From assembly GCF_031177825.1 (NCBI RefSeq), contig NZ_JAPSKE010000003.1, forward strand, positions 310,001-374,000: DNA of 64,000 nucleotides, written 5' to 3'. Position 1 is the stretch's first letter. Every line of letters starts with the position of its first letter. The notes beneath the pieces were generated by a model. It was not told the origin of the DNA. It did no database searches and worked only from the letters and a program-made list of their open reading frames with translations. The stretch is from Paenibacillus sp. GTDB lineage: Bacteria; Bacillota; Bacilli; Paenibacillales; YIM-B00363. Position numbers and translations under genes: made by a program. This document shows, in pieces, positions 9,218 through 18,319 of the stretch.

Positions 9218-9275
9218 AAGAGGGGCTGTCTCATTAGCCGATGATATTCATCCGCTTATGAGCAGCCTCTTTGCG
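9218..9275 (+). terminator. Terminator after the two-component genes
   Basis: AAGAGGGGCTGTCTCAT pairs with ATGAGCAGCCTCTT across a 24-nt loop just after the response regulator stop. Only a short T-run follows. It separates the regulators from the transporter genes. Confidence 0.6.
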
Positions 9276-9385
9276 TTATGGTCCGGATTTTTTCAATAAC
9301 AGGTCGGGTTTGCGATAGATGAGGGTAGTAGAGTTTTATACTATTAAACTTAACAACAGAGGCGATACTTTAAACGAGGGGAGTT

Positions 9386-10342
9386 ATGGGAGTGGGAAAA
9401 GCGGGAGCGGCGAGACGAATATCGATAGGTGACAAACTGAAGAGTTATCGAAAATATAGTGTGCTGTTCATGATGATGGTACCCGGGCTGCTTTATTTTG
9501 CGCTCAATAATTACCTGCCGATGTTCGGGATTGTGATCGCCTTCAAGGATGTTAATTTTGCGAAGGGGATCTTGGGAAGCGATTGGGCAGGGTTCAAAAA
9601 CTTCGAATATTTATTCAAAACGAGAGACGCGTGGATCATTACAAGGAACACGCTTTTGTATAACAGCTCATTCATTATTCTTAATCTAGTAGCCGCCCTT
9701 GCTTCGGCAATTATCTTGAATGAAGTGCGAAATCAGATTCTGAAGCGGTTGTATCAGAGCTTCATATTGCTTCCGTACCTGATCTCTATGGTTATTGTCG
9801 GTTATTTGGTATATGCAATGTTAAGCATGGAGACCGGATTCGTGAACAGAACGCTTCTTCCGATGTTGGGCATGGAGGATCTTTTTTGGTACAGCGAAGC
9901 GAAATATTGGCTGTTCATCTTGCCAATAGTAAACATATGGAAGACGGCGGGTTATTTATGCGTCGTATACTTGGCGGCCATCGTCGGTATTGACAAAGAA
10001 TATTATGAAGCCGCGACGATCGACGGGGCGAGCAAATGGCAACAAATTCGGAGCATTACGGTTCCATTGATCGCGCCGGTCATTATGATTATGACGTTGT
10101 TGCAAATCGGACGTATCTTCTACTCCGACTTCGGGTTGTTTTATCAAGTGCCGTTGGATTCGGGAGCGTTGCTGGATACTACGAACGTGATCGACACTTA
10201 CGTGTTCCGCGCGCTGATTACCTTGGGCGACATTGCGATGTCTTCGGCTGCCGGCGTATACCAGTCGGTCGTAGGTTTCCTCCTTGTCATTGCGGCAAAC
10301 TATATTACAAGGAAAATCAACAAGGACAACGCTTTATTCTAA
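9386..10342 (+). CDS. Sugar ABC transporter permease, LplB type
   Basis: 318 residues with six predicted membrane segments and the permease coupling motif EAATIDGASKWQQIRSITVP near residue 211. The opening sequence (RKYSVLFMMMVPGLLYFALNNYLPMFGIVIAFKDV) is typical of the LplB/YteP branch of carbohydrate permeases. A GAGGGGAG ribosome site precedes the ATG. It pairs with the next gene to form the heteromeric channel; no ATPase is encoded nearby, as usual for importers that share the MsmX-type ATPase. Confidence 0.93.
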   Translation: MGVGKAGAARRISIGDKLKSYRKYSVLFMMMVPGLLYFALNNYLPMFGIVIAFKDVNFAKGILGSDWAGFKNFEYLFKTRDAWIITRNTLLYNSSFIILNLVAALASAIILNEVRNQILKRLYQSFILLPYLISMVIVGYLVYAMLSMETGFVNRTLLPMLGMEDLFWYSEAKYWLFILPIVNIWKTAGYLCVVYLAAIVGIDKEYYEAATIDGASKWQQIRSITVPLIAPVIMIMTLLQIGRIFYSDFGLFYQVPLDSGALLDTTNVIDTYVFRALITLGDIAMSSAAGVYQSVVGFLLVIAANYITRKINKDNALF

Positions 10343-10357
10343 TCGGGGGGAATTGAT

Positions 10358-11245
10358 TTGAAAACGAAGGAACGTTCGTACCAATTGGTAATAAACGTGA
10401 TGATGGCCTTGCTTGCGATTCTTTGTATTCTTCCTTTTCTATTGCTTGTATCATCGTCTTTAACGTCGCAGGCTTCCATTATCCAGGATGGATACTCGTT
10501 CATTCCTAAGGAACTCAGCTTTGAAGCCTACTCGTATTTATGGAATGACGCTTCCAGGATCGCAAGGGCATATGGAATCACGATTCTTGTAACCTTGATC
10601 GGCACATCGATAAGCTTGGCGATTACTTCGCTGCTCGCCTATCCGTTATCGAGGAGGGATCTGCCGATGCGTAACGCGGTGACGTTCTTTATTTTTTTCA
10701 CCATGTTGTTTAACGGCGGGCTGGTGCCGCTGTATCTGGTGTACACGCAGTTGTTCGACCTGAAGAATACGATTTGGGCGTTAATCTTCCCGCTCCTGCT
10801 GACCAACGCCTTTTACGTCATTATTATGAGGACCTTCTTCCAAACCACGATTCCGAATGAAGTGATTGAGTCGGGGAAAATCGATGGGGCAGGGGAATTG
10901 AGGATATTCGTTAAAATCGTGCTTCCGCTGTCGCTTCCGATTCTCGCGACGATCGGCCTGTTCCAGACGATCAACTATTGGAACGATTGGTTCAATGGGC
11001 TCATCTTTCTGACCGACAGTAAGTTGTATAGCGTACAAAACCTGCTCAATCGGATTTTGCTGGATGTTCAATATTTAGCGAGTTTGGACTTCGGAGCAGC
11101 GCAGGGCGATCTGACGGCGGGTATTCCTACAGAGACGATTCGGCTGGCCATCGCGGTCATCGGCGTCATCCCCATCTTGGTCATTTACCCTTTTTTTCAA
11201 GGTTTTTTTGTAAAGGGTCTCACCGTCGGGGCAGTAAAAGGATAA
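10358..11245 (+). CDS. Sugar ABC transporter permease, LplC type
   Basis: 295 residues, six membrane segments, TTG start preceded by GGGGGG. The coupling loop is ESGKIDGAGELRIFVKIVLPLSLP near residue 170, and the C-terminus PFFQGFFVKGLTVGAVKG is diagnostic for the LplC/YtcP family. It lies 15 nt after the partner permease. The pair should import an oligosaccharide captured by the lipoprotein encoded next. Confidence 0.93.
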   Translation: MKTKERSYQLVINVMMALLAILCILPFLLLVSSSLTSQASIIQDGYSFIPKELSFEAYSYLWNDASRIARAYGITILVTLIGTSISLAITSLLAYPLSRRDLPMRNAVTFFIFFTMLFNGGLVPLYLVYTQLFDLKNTIWALIFPLLLTNAFYVIIMRTFFQTTIPNEVIESGKIDGAGELRIFVKIVLPLSLPILATIGLFQTINYWNDWFNGLIFLTDSKLYSVQNLLNRILLDVQYLASLDFGAAQGDLTAGIPTETIRLAIAVIGVIPILVIYPFFQGFFVKGLTVGAVKG

Positions 11246-11253
11246 AGCTTTCC

Positions 11254-11272
11254 CCGGCGTTTCGCCGGTTTT
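11254..11272 (+). terminator. Attenuator-like hairpin before the binding-protein gene
   Basis: CCGGCG-TTT-CGCCGG followed by TTTT sits between the second permease and the binding-protein gene. It is a short but GC-rich intrinsic-terminator-like hairpin, perhaps a partial terminator or a 3' stabiliser that sets transporter subunit ratios. Confidence 0.5.
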
Positions 11273-11302
11273 GCATAAAATTACAATGCGGGGGGATTGT
11301 CC

Positions 11303-12853
11303 ATGAATCAACCAGGAAAGAAGTTCTTATGGGGGCTTGCGCCGGTCATAGCCATTTCGCTGTTTGCCGTTGGATGCACTTCGGGAGGAAGTCAGCCGGG
11401 GAATGCAGGAGAAGCGCCGGCCGGAGCGGGCACGAAGGAACCAACCGCCGAACAGCCGGCAAAACCGGAATTAAAGCCGTATGAAATCAATATGGTAATC
11501 ATCGGGAATGAGTCTGCGGATATACCGCGGGTTGCGGAGGAAATCAGCAAGATCACGAAGGAAAAAATCAATGCTACGGTAAAGCTGCAACCGATCAGCT
11601 TCGGTGCCTGGGCTCAGCAAGTCAACCTCATGCTTGCAAGCAACGAGAAAATCGACTTGATCTCGACCTCCTCCTTATTAGGTTACACGACCCAGGCCGC
11701 AAGCGGTCATCTTCTTCCTCTTGATGAATTGCTTGCAGAGCACGGCCCTGGAATAACGGGGTTGCTGGATCCCGCTTACTTGAACGCAGGCAAGATCAAC
11801 GGCATTCAGTATGCGATCCCGACGAACAAGGATATGGCTACGCAAGGCGGCATTCTCATGCGGAAAGATTTATTGGACAAATACAAGATCGATGTGAATC
11901 AAATACGAACGATCGACGATTTGGATGCTGTGTTCGAGACGATCAAGGACAACGAACCGTCCTTGATTCCGATCGCAACGATGACGACCGCAACGCCGGT
12001 TGATATGCTAGCCTTCTATGATCCGTTGCAAGACCGGATGGGTATCCTTCAAGAAGATAGTGCCGAATTTAAGGTTGAAAATTTGTACGAGCTTCCCCAA
12101 TATGCAGAGCTGCTGGACAAGATGCACGAATGGTATCGGGCGGGATATTTTTCGAAGGATGCCGCCACGTCCACAGAGCAACCTTATGATGTAGTCAAGG
12201 CGAACCGGGCATTCTCCTTCTTCAACGTGATCAAGGTCGGCTCGGCGGAGTCCCAAAGCATCAGAACGGGCATGGAGATGGTGGCGGTTCCGCTTACGGA
12301 TGCCATGTCCGCAACGTCCCACGTTACGAATTTTATGCACTCGATTCCAAGAGGCAGCGAGGATCCGGAAAGAGCGATGATGTTCATGGATTTGCTTTAT
12401 ACGGATAAAGAAATCGTGAATCTGCTCAACTGGGGGATCGAAGGCGAGCATTATGTGAAGGTTTCCGACAGCGTCATCGATTATCCGGAAGGCGTGGATG
12501 TAAAAAGCGTCGGATATAACATGAACAACAGCAGCTTTATGTTCGGCAATCAGTTCCTCAACTATGTCTGGCCGACCCAACTGCCGGACATCTGGGTACA
12601 AACGGATCGATTCAATAAGAATGCGAAAAAATCCAAGGCGCTGGGCTTTACGTTCGACGCAACGCCCGTAAGAACAGAAGTGGGAGCCGTTACGAATGTC
12701 ATCGAACAATTCAAAATCGGTTTGGAGACGGGAACGCTGGATCCGGAAAGAACATTGCCAGAATTCATCTCTCGGTTAAAGGCATCCGGAATCGATAAGG
12801 TGATAGAAGAGAAGCAAAAGCAGCTTAACGCCTGGGCGGGAGCGCAGAAGTAG
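11303..12853 (+). CDS. Sugar-binding lipoprotein, family 1 (LplA/YtcQ type)
   Basis: 516 residues, secreted lipoprotein: signal peptide ending FAVGC (Cys near 25), then a low-complexity Gly/Ala/Glu linker before the binding domain (PYEINMVIIGNESADIPRVAEE). The ATG at 11303 is preferred over a TTG at 11297 because the GGGGGG ribosome site ends at 11295. It follows its two permease genes, the usual order in Paenibacillus-type LplABC importers. Ligand unknown; the sulfatase and GH3 genes downstream hint at an oligosaccharide from a modified polysaccharide. Confidence 0.9.
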   Translation: MNQPGKKFLWGLAPVIAISLFAVGCTSGGSQPGNAGEAPAGAGTKEPTAEQPAKPELKPYEINMVIIGNESADIPRVAEEISKITKEKINATVKLQPISFGAWAQQVNLMLASNEKIDLISTSSLLGYTTQAASGHLLPLDELLAEHGPGITGLLDPAYLNAGKINGIQYAIPTNKDMATQGGILMRKDLLDKYKIDVNQIRTIDDLDAVFETIKDNEPSLIPIATMTTATPVDMLAFYDPLQDRMGILQEDSAEFKVENLYELPQYAELLDKMHEWYRAGYFSKDAATSTEQPYDVVKANRAFSFFNVIKVGSAESQSIRTGMEMVAVPLTDAMSATSHVTNFMHSIPRGSEDPERAMMFMDLLYTDKEIVNLLNWGIEGEHYVKVSDSVIDYPEGVDVKSVGYNMNNSSFMFGNQFLNYVWPTQLPDIWVQTDRFNKNAKKSKALGFTFDATPVRTEVGAVTNVIEQFKIGLETGTLDPERTLPEFISRLKASGIDKVIEEKQKQLNAWAGAQK

Positions 12854-12862
12854 AAGAAAGGC

Positions 12863-12903
12863 AGGGGCCATCGTCGTAACCGACGTTATTGCCCCTCTTT
12901 TCC
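12863..12903 (+). terminator. Terminator after the binding-protein gene
   Basis: AGGGGC (12863-12868) pairs with GCCCCT (12891-12896), with a second small hairpin nested inside, followed by CTTTTCC. Position directly after the lipoprotein stop fits a rho-independent terminator for the transporter operon. Confidence 0.65.
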
Positions 12904-12938
12904 TTACATTGTGATTCATTACGGGAAGTGAAGACGAA

Positions 12939-13706
12939 TTGAACATCATCGAAACCGCCGGTGTTTGGCAAATCTCTTACCTCGATTTGACGCTTCGCGT
13001 TGTCGTCGCGCTGCTTTTAGGCGGTTTAATCGGTATCGAACGAGAATGGAATCACCATGCCGCCGGATTTCGAACACATCTTCTGGTTTGCGTGGGCTCC
13101 GCTGCGATCATGCTCTTGTCAATCTATGGCTTTAGCGATTTTGCCGATGAATACAATGTTCGGATGGACCCGGCACGCCTTGCGGCGCAAGTCGTTTCGG
13201 GAATCGGTTTCCTAGGTGCCGGCGCAATCATTCGCACGGGCGTCAACATCTCCGGTCTTACGACGGCGGCATCGATTTGGGTCGTTGCGGCGATCGGCTT
13301 ATGCGCGGGGGCCGGATTTTATTACGGCGCAACGTTGATCACGGTACTCGTATTGATCATCCTGTTTTTGTTAAATAAAGTAGAAAAACGGATGCATAGA
13401 AGGCGGAATCATAACGAAGTGAAAATGAAAGTGGCGCGCGGCTCAAGCGCAGTCGGGAAGATTACCGAAGTCTTTGATCTTTATGGTTTGCAGATCGCAA
13501 ATGTATCCTTCGAAAGCGAAATGGAAGGGAAACTTGACGAGGCGGTTTGCATGATTAGGGTAGTACTGAATAAACCGAACCCCAAGCGATTGATAGAGGC
13601 AATCGATGCATTAGCAAAGATAGAAGGGATCCTTTCCTTCGAGACGCCAAAGATACCAAGAGAATCTCAAGCCTACGCATCTACGGGATCTTCCGCTTCA
13701 TTATGA
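12939..13706 (+). CDS. MgtC/SapB family membrane protein
   Basis: 255 residues with TTG start. The N-terminal half holds about four membrane segments with the family signature RVVVALLLGGLIGIEREWNHHAAGFRTHLLVCVGSA and FLGAGAIIRTG; the C-terminal third (from about 145) is a soluble ACT-like domain. MgtC-family proteins are linked to magnesium limitation and, in pathogens, to F-type ATPase control; the molecular role in this organism is not known. It is flanked by sugar-utilisation genes with which it has no obvious link. Confidence 0.9.
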   Translation: MNIIETAGVWQISYLDLTLRVVVALLLGGLIGIEREWNHHAAGFRTHLLVCVGSAAIMLLSIYGFSDFADEYNVRMDPARLAAQVVSGIGFLGAGAIIRTGVNISGLTTAASIWVVAAIGLCAGAGFYYGATLITVLVLIILFLLNKVEKRMHRRRNHNEVKMKVARGSSAVGKITEVFDLYGLQIANVSFESEMEGKLDEAVCMIRVVLNKPNPKRLIEAIDALAKIEGILSFETPKIPRESQAYASTGSSASL

Positions 13707-13726
13707 TGTCTTAGGAGGAATCGACA

Positions 13727-15262
13727 TTGACGAATGTCATTATGATTACAATCGACAGCTTGAACAAACATTTTCTTAACGCCTATGGACAGTCGGTCGA
13801 TATCGATGTAAAGACGCCGAATTTGGATCGCTTTGCGGCAAAGTCCGCTGTGTTTGACAGGCATTATTGCGGTAGCTTGCCATGTATGCCGGCCCGCAGG
13901 GAAATGTACACCGGGATTCAAGAGTTTTTATGGCGCGGATGGGGACCGGTGGAGCCTTATGACGTACCTATTGCCCGCGCTGCGAGCCGGAATGGGTACG
14001 TCACTCAATTCATCAGCGACCAGTTTCATTTTTTCCAAGGCTACAGTCACGGATATTATGATGACTACCGCGGATTCGACCTCGTCCGCGGCCATGAGCT
14101 GGATCCTTGGAAGACGGGACCTCTTGGAGAAGCGGATCAAGGATTTCTAAGGAAAATCAATTACAACCCAAATCAATCGGGGCCGTTCGACCGGTCGGCT
14201 TACGCCAGGAACGTCAGAGGCTTTTCGAAGGAAGAGGATTTTTTCGCGCCGAAAGTATTTACGAGTGCCGCGGATTGGTTGGAGCAAAACCATTCCCACG
14301 AGAAATTCATGCTTGTCGTTGACAGCTTTGACGTACATGAGCCGTTTCACAACCCGGACCATTATGCGGAGAGGTATACGGAAGAGGATATCCACGACCC
14401 GGATTTGCCGATGTGGGCGCATTCCGGGAGAACGGACACGGGGCACACCGCGTTAAGCGATAGGCAAATATCGTTTATCAGATCTCAGTATGCGGCAAAA
14501 ATGTCTTTGGTGGACAAATGGTTGGGGAAAGTATTCGATAAACTGGATGAACACGGCTTGTGGGACCGTACGATGGTGATCATTACATCCGATCACGGGC
14601 ATTATTTAGGCGATAAGAATTTGATCGGCAAACCGTTCTGTAATACTTATAACGTGCTGGCGAATATCCCGCTTTTGATCTGGCATCCGAAAGGGGCTCA
14701 TAACGGCGGTCGAGTTTCTGCGTTGACTGCGACGATAGATTTCTATTCCACCATACTGGATGCAATGAATATTGATATTTCGCATAAGGTGCATAGCCGC
14801 AGCTTGCTCCCGATCCTCCTCGGACAAAGAGAGAAAGTAAGAGATTGGGCGCTTTACGGATATTTCGGTCAAGCCGTTAACATTACCGACGGAAAACATA
14901 CGTACCATGTTGCCCCGGAAGACGATGTACCCGTATTTAATTATTCGACCATGTATATGAATCCGGCGGCGTTTTTTCTACCCGGATATGTTCCGGATGA
15001 AGTAGAAAGCGGGAAGTTTCTGCCTTATACGGATGCAACGGTATGGAAATATGAAGTGAAGATTCCGCCGGAGTTCAAGAAATATATGAGGGGCGGCTTT
15101 GCCACGGAGCTGTATGATGTGGAGAACGATCCGCGGCAGGAGGACAATCGGATCGATAAGTCGCCTGAATTGCTTGGAAGGATGAGGGATTTGCTGCACA
15201 CGGCCCTCTCGGAGCTGCAAGCGCCGCCGGAGCTATTTCATAGAATGGGCTTTACGCGCTGA
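13727..15262 (+). CDS. Sulfatase (arylsulfatase/alkaline phosphatase superfamily)
   Basis: 511 residues with TTG start behind a clear TAGGAGGAA. The N-terminal metal site MITIDSLN is followed by the sulfatase core motif C-M-P-A-R (Cys53), in which the Cys would be converted to formylglycine. Further metal ligands appear in [17 protein letters not shown] near residue 286. No signal peptide is seen, so it should act on sulfated oligosaccharides already imported. The position between a sugar transporter and GH3 genes supports that. The formylglycine-generating or radical maturase is not in this window. A phosphodiesterase role for the fold cannot be wholly excluded, but the CxPxR-type motif argues for a sulfatase. 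Confidence 0.88.
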   Translation: MTNVIMITIDSLNKHFLNAYGQSVDIDVKTPNLDRFAAKSAVFDRHYCGSLPCMPARREMYTGIQEFLWRGWGPVEPYDVPIARAASRNGYVTQFISDQFHFFQGYSHGYYDDYRGFDLVRGHELDPWKTGPLGEADQGFLRKINYNPNQSGPFDRSAYARNVRGFSKEEDFFAPKVFTSAADWLEQNHSHEKFMLVVDSFDVHEPFHNPDHYAERYTEEDIHDPDLPMWAHSGRTDTGHTALSDRQISFIRSQYAAKMSLVDKWLGKVFDKLDEHGLWDRTMVIITSDHGHYLGDKNLIGKPFCNTYNVLANIPLLIWHPKGAHNGGRVSALTATIDFYSTILDAMNIDISHKVHSRSLLPILLGQREKVRDWALYGYFGQAVNITDGKHTYHVAPEDDVPVFNYSTMYMNPAAFFLPGYVPDEVESGKFLPYTDATVWKYEVKIPPEFKKYMRGGFATELYDVENDPRQEDNRIDKSPELLGRMRDLLHTALSELQAPPELFHRMGFTR

Positions 15263-15293
15263 ACAGAAGTTTATGGTTTGGGGGCCATGCGGA

Positions 15294-15632
15294 ATGGAGA
15301 AAAACCTAAGCGACATCGTTGCGCAGATGACTTTAGAGGAAAAAGCCGGGATGTGCTCCGGATTAGACTTTGAACCGACCATTCGGACTATTCGACAGCG
15401 TGCCCGTGGGACCGATACGGATACGTTGACCGTTCGGGTGAAAGTAAAAAATGCGGGCAACGTAGCGGGAAAGGAAATCGTTCAGCTGTACGTCAAGGAT
15501 CAGGAGAGTTCGGTCATTCGGCCGGCGAAGAAGCTGAAAGGCTTTGCCAAAATGGAACTGAATCCGGGAGAAAAACAGACAATAACGTTCGATAACGTAG
15601 CGTTGGAATTGCTGCAAGAGTTGAAACGGTAA
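15294..15632 (+). pseudogene. Internally deleted GH3 beta-glucosidase remnant
   Basis: An open frame of 112 residues joins the extreme N-terminus of a GH3 enzyme ([25 protein letters not shown]) directly to the C-terminal fibronectin-III-like tail ([40 protein letters not shown]). The whole catalytic barrel, including the nucleophile domain, is missing. The C-terminus also stops earlier than in intact homologues. It keeps a plausible ribosome site (GGGGG upstream of the ATG at 15294), so a small product could be made, but it cannot be a glycosidase. It reads as a large in-frame deletion next to the intact GH3 gene. Confidence 0.8.
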
Positions 15633-15695
15633 TCGTGAACGAGACCGCCGAAGATCGTTCTGCGGCCTTGGTTATCCTAGGGAGGCGTAGGGGAA

Positions 15696-17960
15696 TTGAG
15701 TTTAAACGTGAAAGCGGTCGATATTCATTTCGTCGGTAATGAAGGGGGACCCACTTTAGGGTTATCCAGGAGCTCAGGCGTCCGGATCATTTATCAGAAC
15801 GGCTTAGCATTCAAGGACTTAAATAAAGACGGGAAGATCGACCCTTACGAGGATTGGCGATTGCCATCGGATGAACGCGCGAAAGACTTGGCCTCGAAGA
15901 TGAGCATTGAGCAAATCGCGGGTTTGATGCTGTATAGCAGCCACCAAGCAATCCCGGGAAGCTTAGGATGGTTCCCGGCGACTTATGGCGGAAAGCCATT
16001 CGAGGAGAGCGGAGCGTCCCCGGACGAATTGAGCGATCAGCAGATCGAATTCCTCACGAAGGATCACGTGCGTCACGTACTGTTAACGGCGTTGGAGAGC
16101 GCCGAGACAGCGGCCCGGTGGAACAACAAGCTGCAGCAACTGGCAGAGAGTACCGACTTAGGCATCCCCGCGAATAACAGCTCCGATCCCCGGCATAGCG
16201 CGGACGCGTCGAAGGAGTTCAACGCCGGTGCCGGCGGCTCCATTTCGATGTGGCCGGAAGCGTTGGGGCTCGCGGCAACGTTCGACCCGGAAATCATAAG
16301 AGGGTTCGGCGAAATCGCGGCGAAGGAATATCGCGCACTGGGGATCGCGACTGCGCTATCTCCGCAAATCGATATCGCGACCGATCCGCGATGGAACCGG
16401 TTCGGCATGACGTTCGGCGACGATCCGCGCCTTGCCGCTGACATGGCGCGCGCTTACGTCGACGGGTTTCAGACGTCCTCCGGCGAAGCGGAAATCCGCG
16501 ATGGATGGGGCATCGACAGCGTAAACGCCATGGCGAAGCATTGGCCGGGCGGCGGCTCGGGCGAAGGGGGGAGAGACGCGCATTTCGGCTATGGGAAATT
16601 CGCGGTTTATCCGGGAAACAACTTCAAAATGCATTTGATTCCGTTCGTCGAAGGTGCATTTCGGCTGGCTGGTCCGACCGGTCAAGCATCCGCCGTCATG
16701 CCGTACTATACGATTTCCTATAATCAGGACTCGAAATATGGGGAAAACGTCGGCAATTCCTATAGCTCTTTTTTAATTAACGATTTGCTTCGGGGAACCT
16801 ATGGATACGACGGCGTCGTATGCACGGACTGGGGGATCACGGATCATCCGCCCGCGGAGATCGCGAAGCTCTTTCCGGGCGGTCGAAGCTGGGGAGTGGA
16901 AGAGGGACTTTCCGTTGCGGAGCGCCATTACAAGCTGCTGATGGCGGGCGTCGACCAATTCGGGGGTAACAACGAAGCGGGACCGATACTCGAAGCGTAC
17001 CGCATCGGCGTCGAGGAACATGGCGAAGCGTTCATGCGCCGTCGCTTTGAAGAATCGGCAGTTCGACTGTTGCGAAATCTGTTCCGGGTCGGCTTGTTCG
17101 AGAATCCGTATTTAATTCCCGAGAAGTCCGCCGCCATCGTGGGATGCTCCGAATACATGCGAGCGGGATACGAGGCGCAGCTGAAATCGATCGTGTTGCT
17201 GAAGAACGAGGGCGGAGTTCTGCCGCTAACGCAACGAACGAAGGTGTATATCCCTAAGCGTTACCGTCCTGCGGGCTTCAACTGGTTCGGGTTCCCGACG
17301 CCGGAGGTGGACGCTTACCCGGTAAACCTCGAACTCGTCGGCCGTTATTTCGAAGTCGTAGATCGTCCGGAAGACGCCGACGCGGGACTTGTCTTTATCG
17401 AAAGCCCGCATACGACGTACGGATACAGTGAAGCGGACGTGGAGGCCGGCGGGAACGGGTACGTGCCGATCAGTCTGCAATACCGACCATATACGGCCGA
17501 ACATGCGCGAGAAACCAGCATTGCGGGCGATCCTCGGGACGTGCTGAACCGCACGTATCGAGGGAAGACGGTGACCGTTACGAACGCGTCGGATTTGGCA
17601 ATGGTATTGGAGACGAAGCGGCTGCTCGAGGGAAAACCGGTCATCGTATCTTTGACGCTCGGCAATCCGACCGTCGTCGCCGAATTCGAGCGCGAGGCAA
17701 GTGCGATACTCGTTAACTTCGGCGCACAGGTTCAGGCGCTCCTAGACATCGCAACGGGCGCCGCCGAGCCTTCAGCCCTGTTGCCGACCCAGTTGCCTGC
17801 CGATATGAAGACCGTGGAAGAGCAGTTCGAGGATGTACCGCACGATATGGCCGTTCATATCGATGCGCAAGGGAACGCGTATGATTTCGGATTTGGGCTG
17901 AACTGGGGCGGCGCGATCGATGACGGCAGAAGGAAGAGGTACCGCGAGGAGCCTCGTTAA
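15696..17960 (+). CDS. Glycoside hydrolase family 3 (beta-glucosidase/xylosidase type)
   Basis: 754 residues, TTG start behind GGAGGCGTAGGGG. Near residue 46 is the segment DLNKDGKIDPYEDWRLP, an EF-hand-like stretch seen in a clade of GH3 enzymes. The barrel carries AKHWPGGGSGEGGRDAHF, and the catalytic nucleophile is predicted as Asp378 in GVVCTDWGI. The second domain starts near SIVLLKNEGGVLPL. No signal peptide is present, so it should be cytoplasmic and hydrolyse imported oligosaccharides, consistent with the transporter and sulfatase just upstream. Substrate specificity within GH3 is not clear. Confidence 0.92.
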   Translation: MSLNVKAVDIHFVGNEGGPTLGLSRSSGVRIIYQNGLAFKDLNKDGKIDPYEDWRLPSDERAKDLASKMSIEQIAGLMLYSSHQAIPGSLGWFPATYGGKPFEESGASPDELSDQQIEFLTKDHVRHVLLTALESAETAARWNNKLQQLAESTDLGIPANNSSDPRHSADASKEFNAGAGGSISMWPEALGLAATFDPEIIRGFGEIAAKEYRALGIATALSPQIDIATDPRWNRFGMTFGDDPRLAADMARAYVDGFQTSSGEAEIRDGWGIDSVNAMAKHWPGGGSGEGGRDAHFGYGKFAVYPGNNFKMHLIPFVEGAFRLAGPTGQASAVMPYYTISYNQDSKYGENVGNSYSSFLINDLLRGTYGYDGVVCTDWGITDHPPAEIAKLFPGGRSWGVEEGLSVAERHYKLLMAGVDQFGGNNEAGPILEAYRIGVEEHGEAFMRRRFEESAVRLLRNLFRVGLFENPYLIPEKSAAIVGCSEYMRAGYEAQLKSIVLLKNEGGVLPLTQRTKVYIPKRYRPAGFNWFGFPTPEVDAYPVNLELVGRYFEVVDRPEDADAGLVFIESPHTTYGYSEADVEAGGNGYVPISLQYRPYTAEHARETSIAGDPRDVLNRTYRGKTVTVTNASDLAMVLETKRLLEGKPVIVSLTLGNPTVVAEFEREASAILVNFGAQVQALLDIATGAAEPSALLPTQLPADMKTVEEQFEDVPHDMAVHIDAQGNAYDFGFGLNWGGAIDDGRRKRYREEPR

Positions 17961-18304
17961 TCCGTCATGAAACCGTTCCTGAGTAAGTTTACTTACAATA
18001 ACCACATCGTTTACGTTAAAAAAAACACCGTCCTTGCGTCGCCGAGGACCCCGTCGCCCCCGGGATAAGGGGCTGAATCCTTTTCCCCGCCATTTCCTAT
18101 GAACGATTCTTGAAAGATTGGATTTCGCCCCGGTTGCATCTTAAGATAAATCCTCCTATCAATATTCATCCATATCGTTAAAATGGTGTGTCCTATTTCA
18201 ATTTATCGTGAGTATTATATATTGGCTATCGCTCATATGTGTGATACAAATAATGAATACGAGTTTCTTAGCGAGGATAGTATAACCACAGCATCTTTAG
18301 GGGG
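17961..18304. other. Intergenic region with a small palindrome and promoter elements
   Basis: No gene is supported in this 340-nt gap. It holds GTAAGT-TT-ACTTAC at 17983-17996 (12 of 14 bases symmetric) just after the GH3 gene, several GC-rich imperfect inverted repeats around 18040-18090 without a T-run, and the promoter/operator of the gluconeogenic unit near 18222-18250. Confidence 0.5.
18222..18250 (+). promoter_or_regulatory. Candidate promoter with CcpN-like operator
   Basis: TTGGCT (18222-18227), 17-bp spacer, TACAAA (18245-18250). TGTGTGATACA at 18238-18248 matches the published CcpN operator consensus TRTGHYATAYW at 10 of 11 positions and overlaps the -10. Since ccpN itself lies two genes downstream, this would be control of the whole unit by its own product. 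The consensus is recalled from B. subtilis work; binding here is inference. Confidence 0.4.
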
Positions 18305-18319
18305 TTGACGTTTGGGCGA

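Noticed and set aside
17983..17996. Palindrome GTAAGT-TT-ACTTAC as a terminator of the GH3 gene
   Set aside because: Stem too short and AT-rich and no T-run; left only as a possible protein site.
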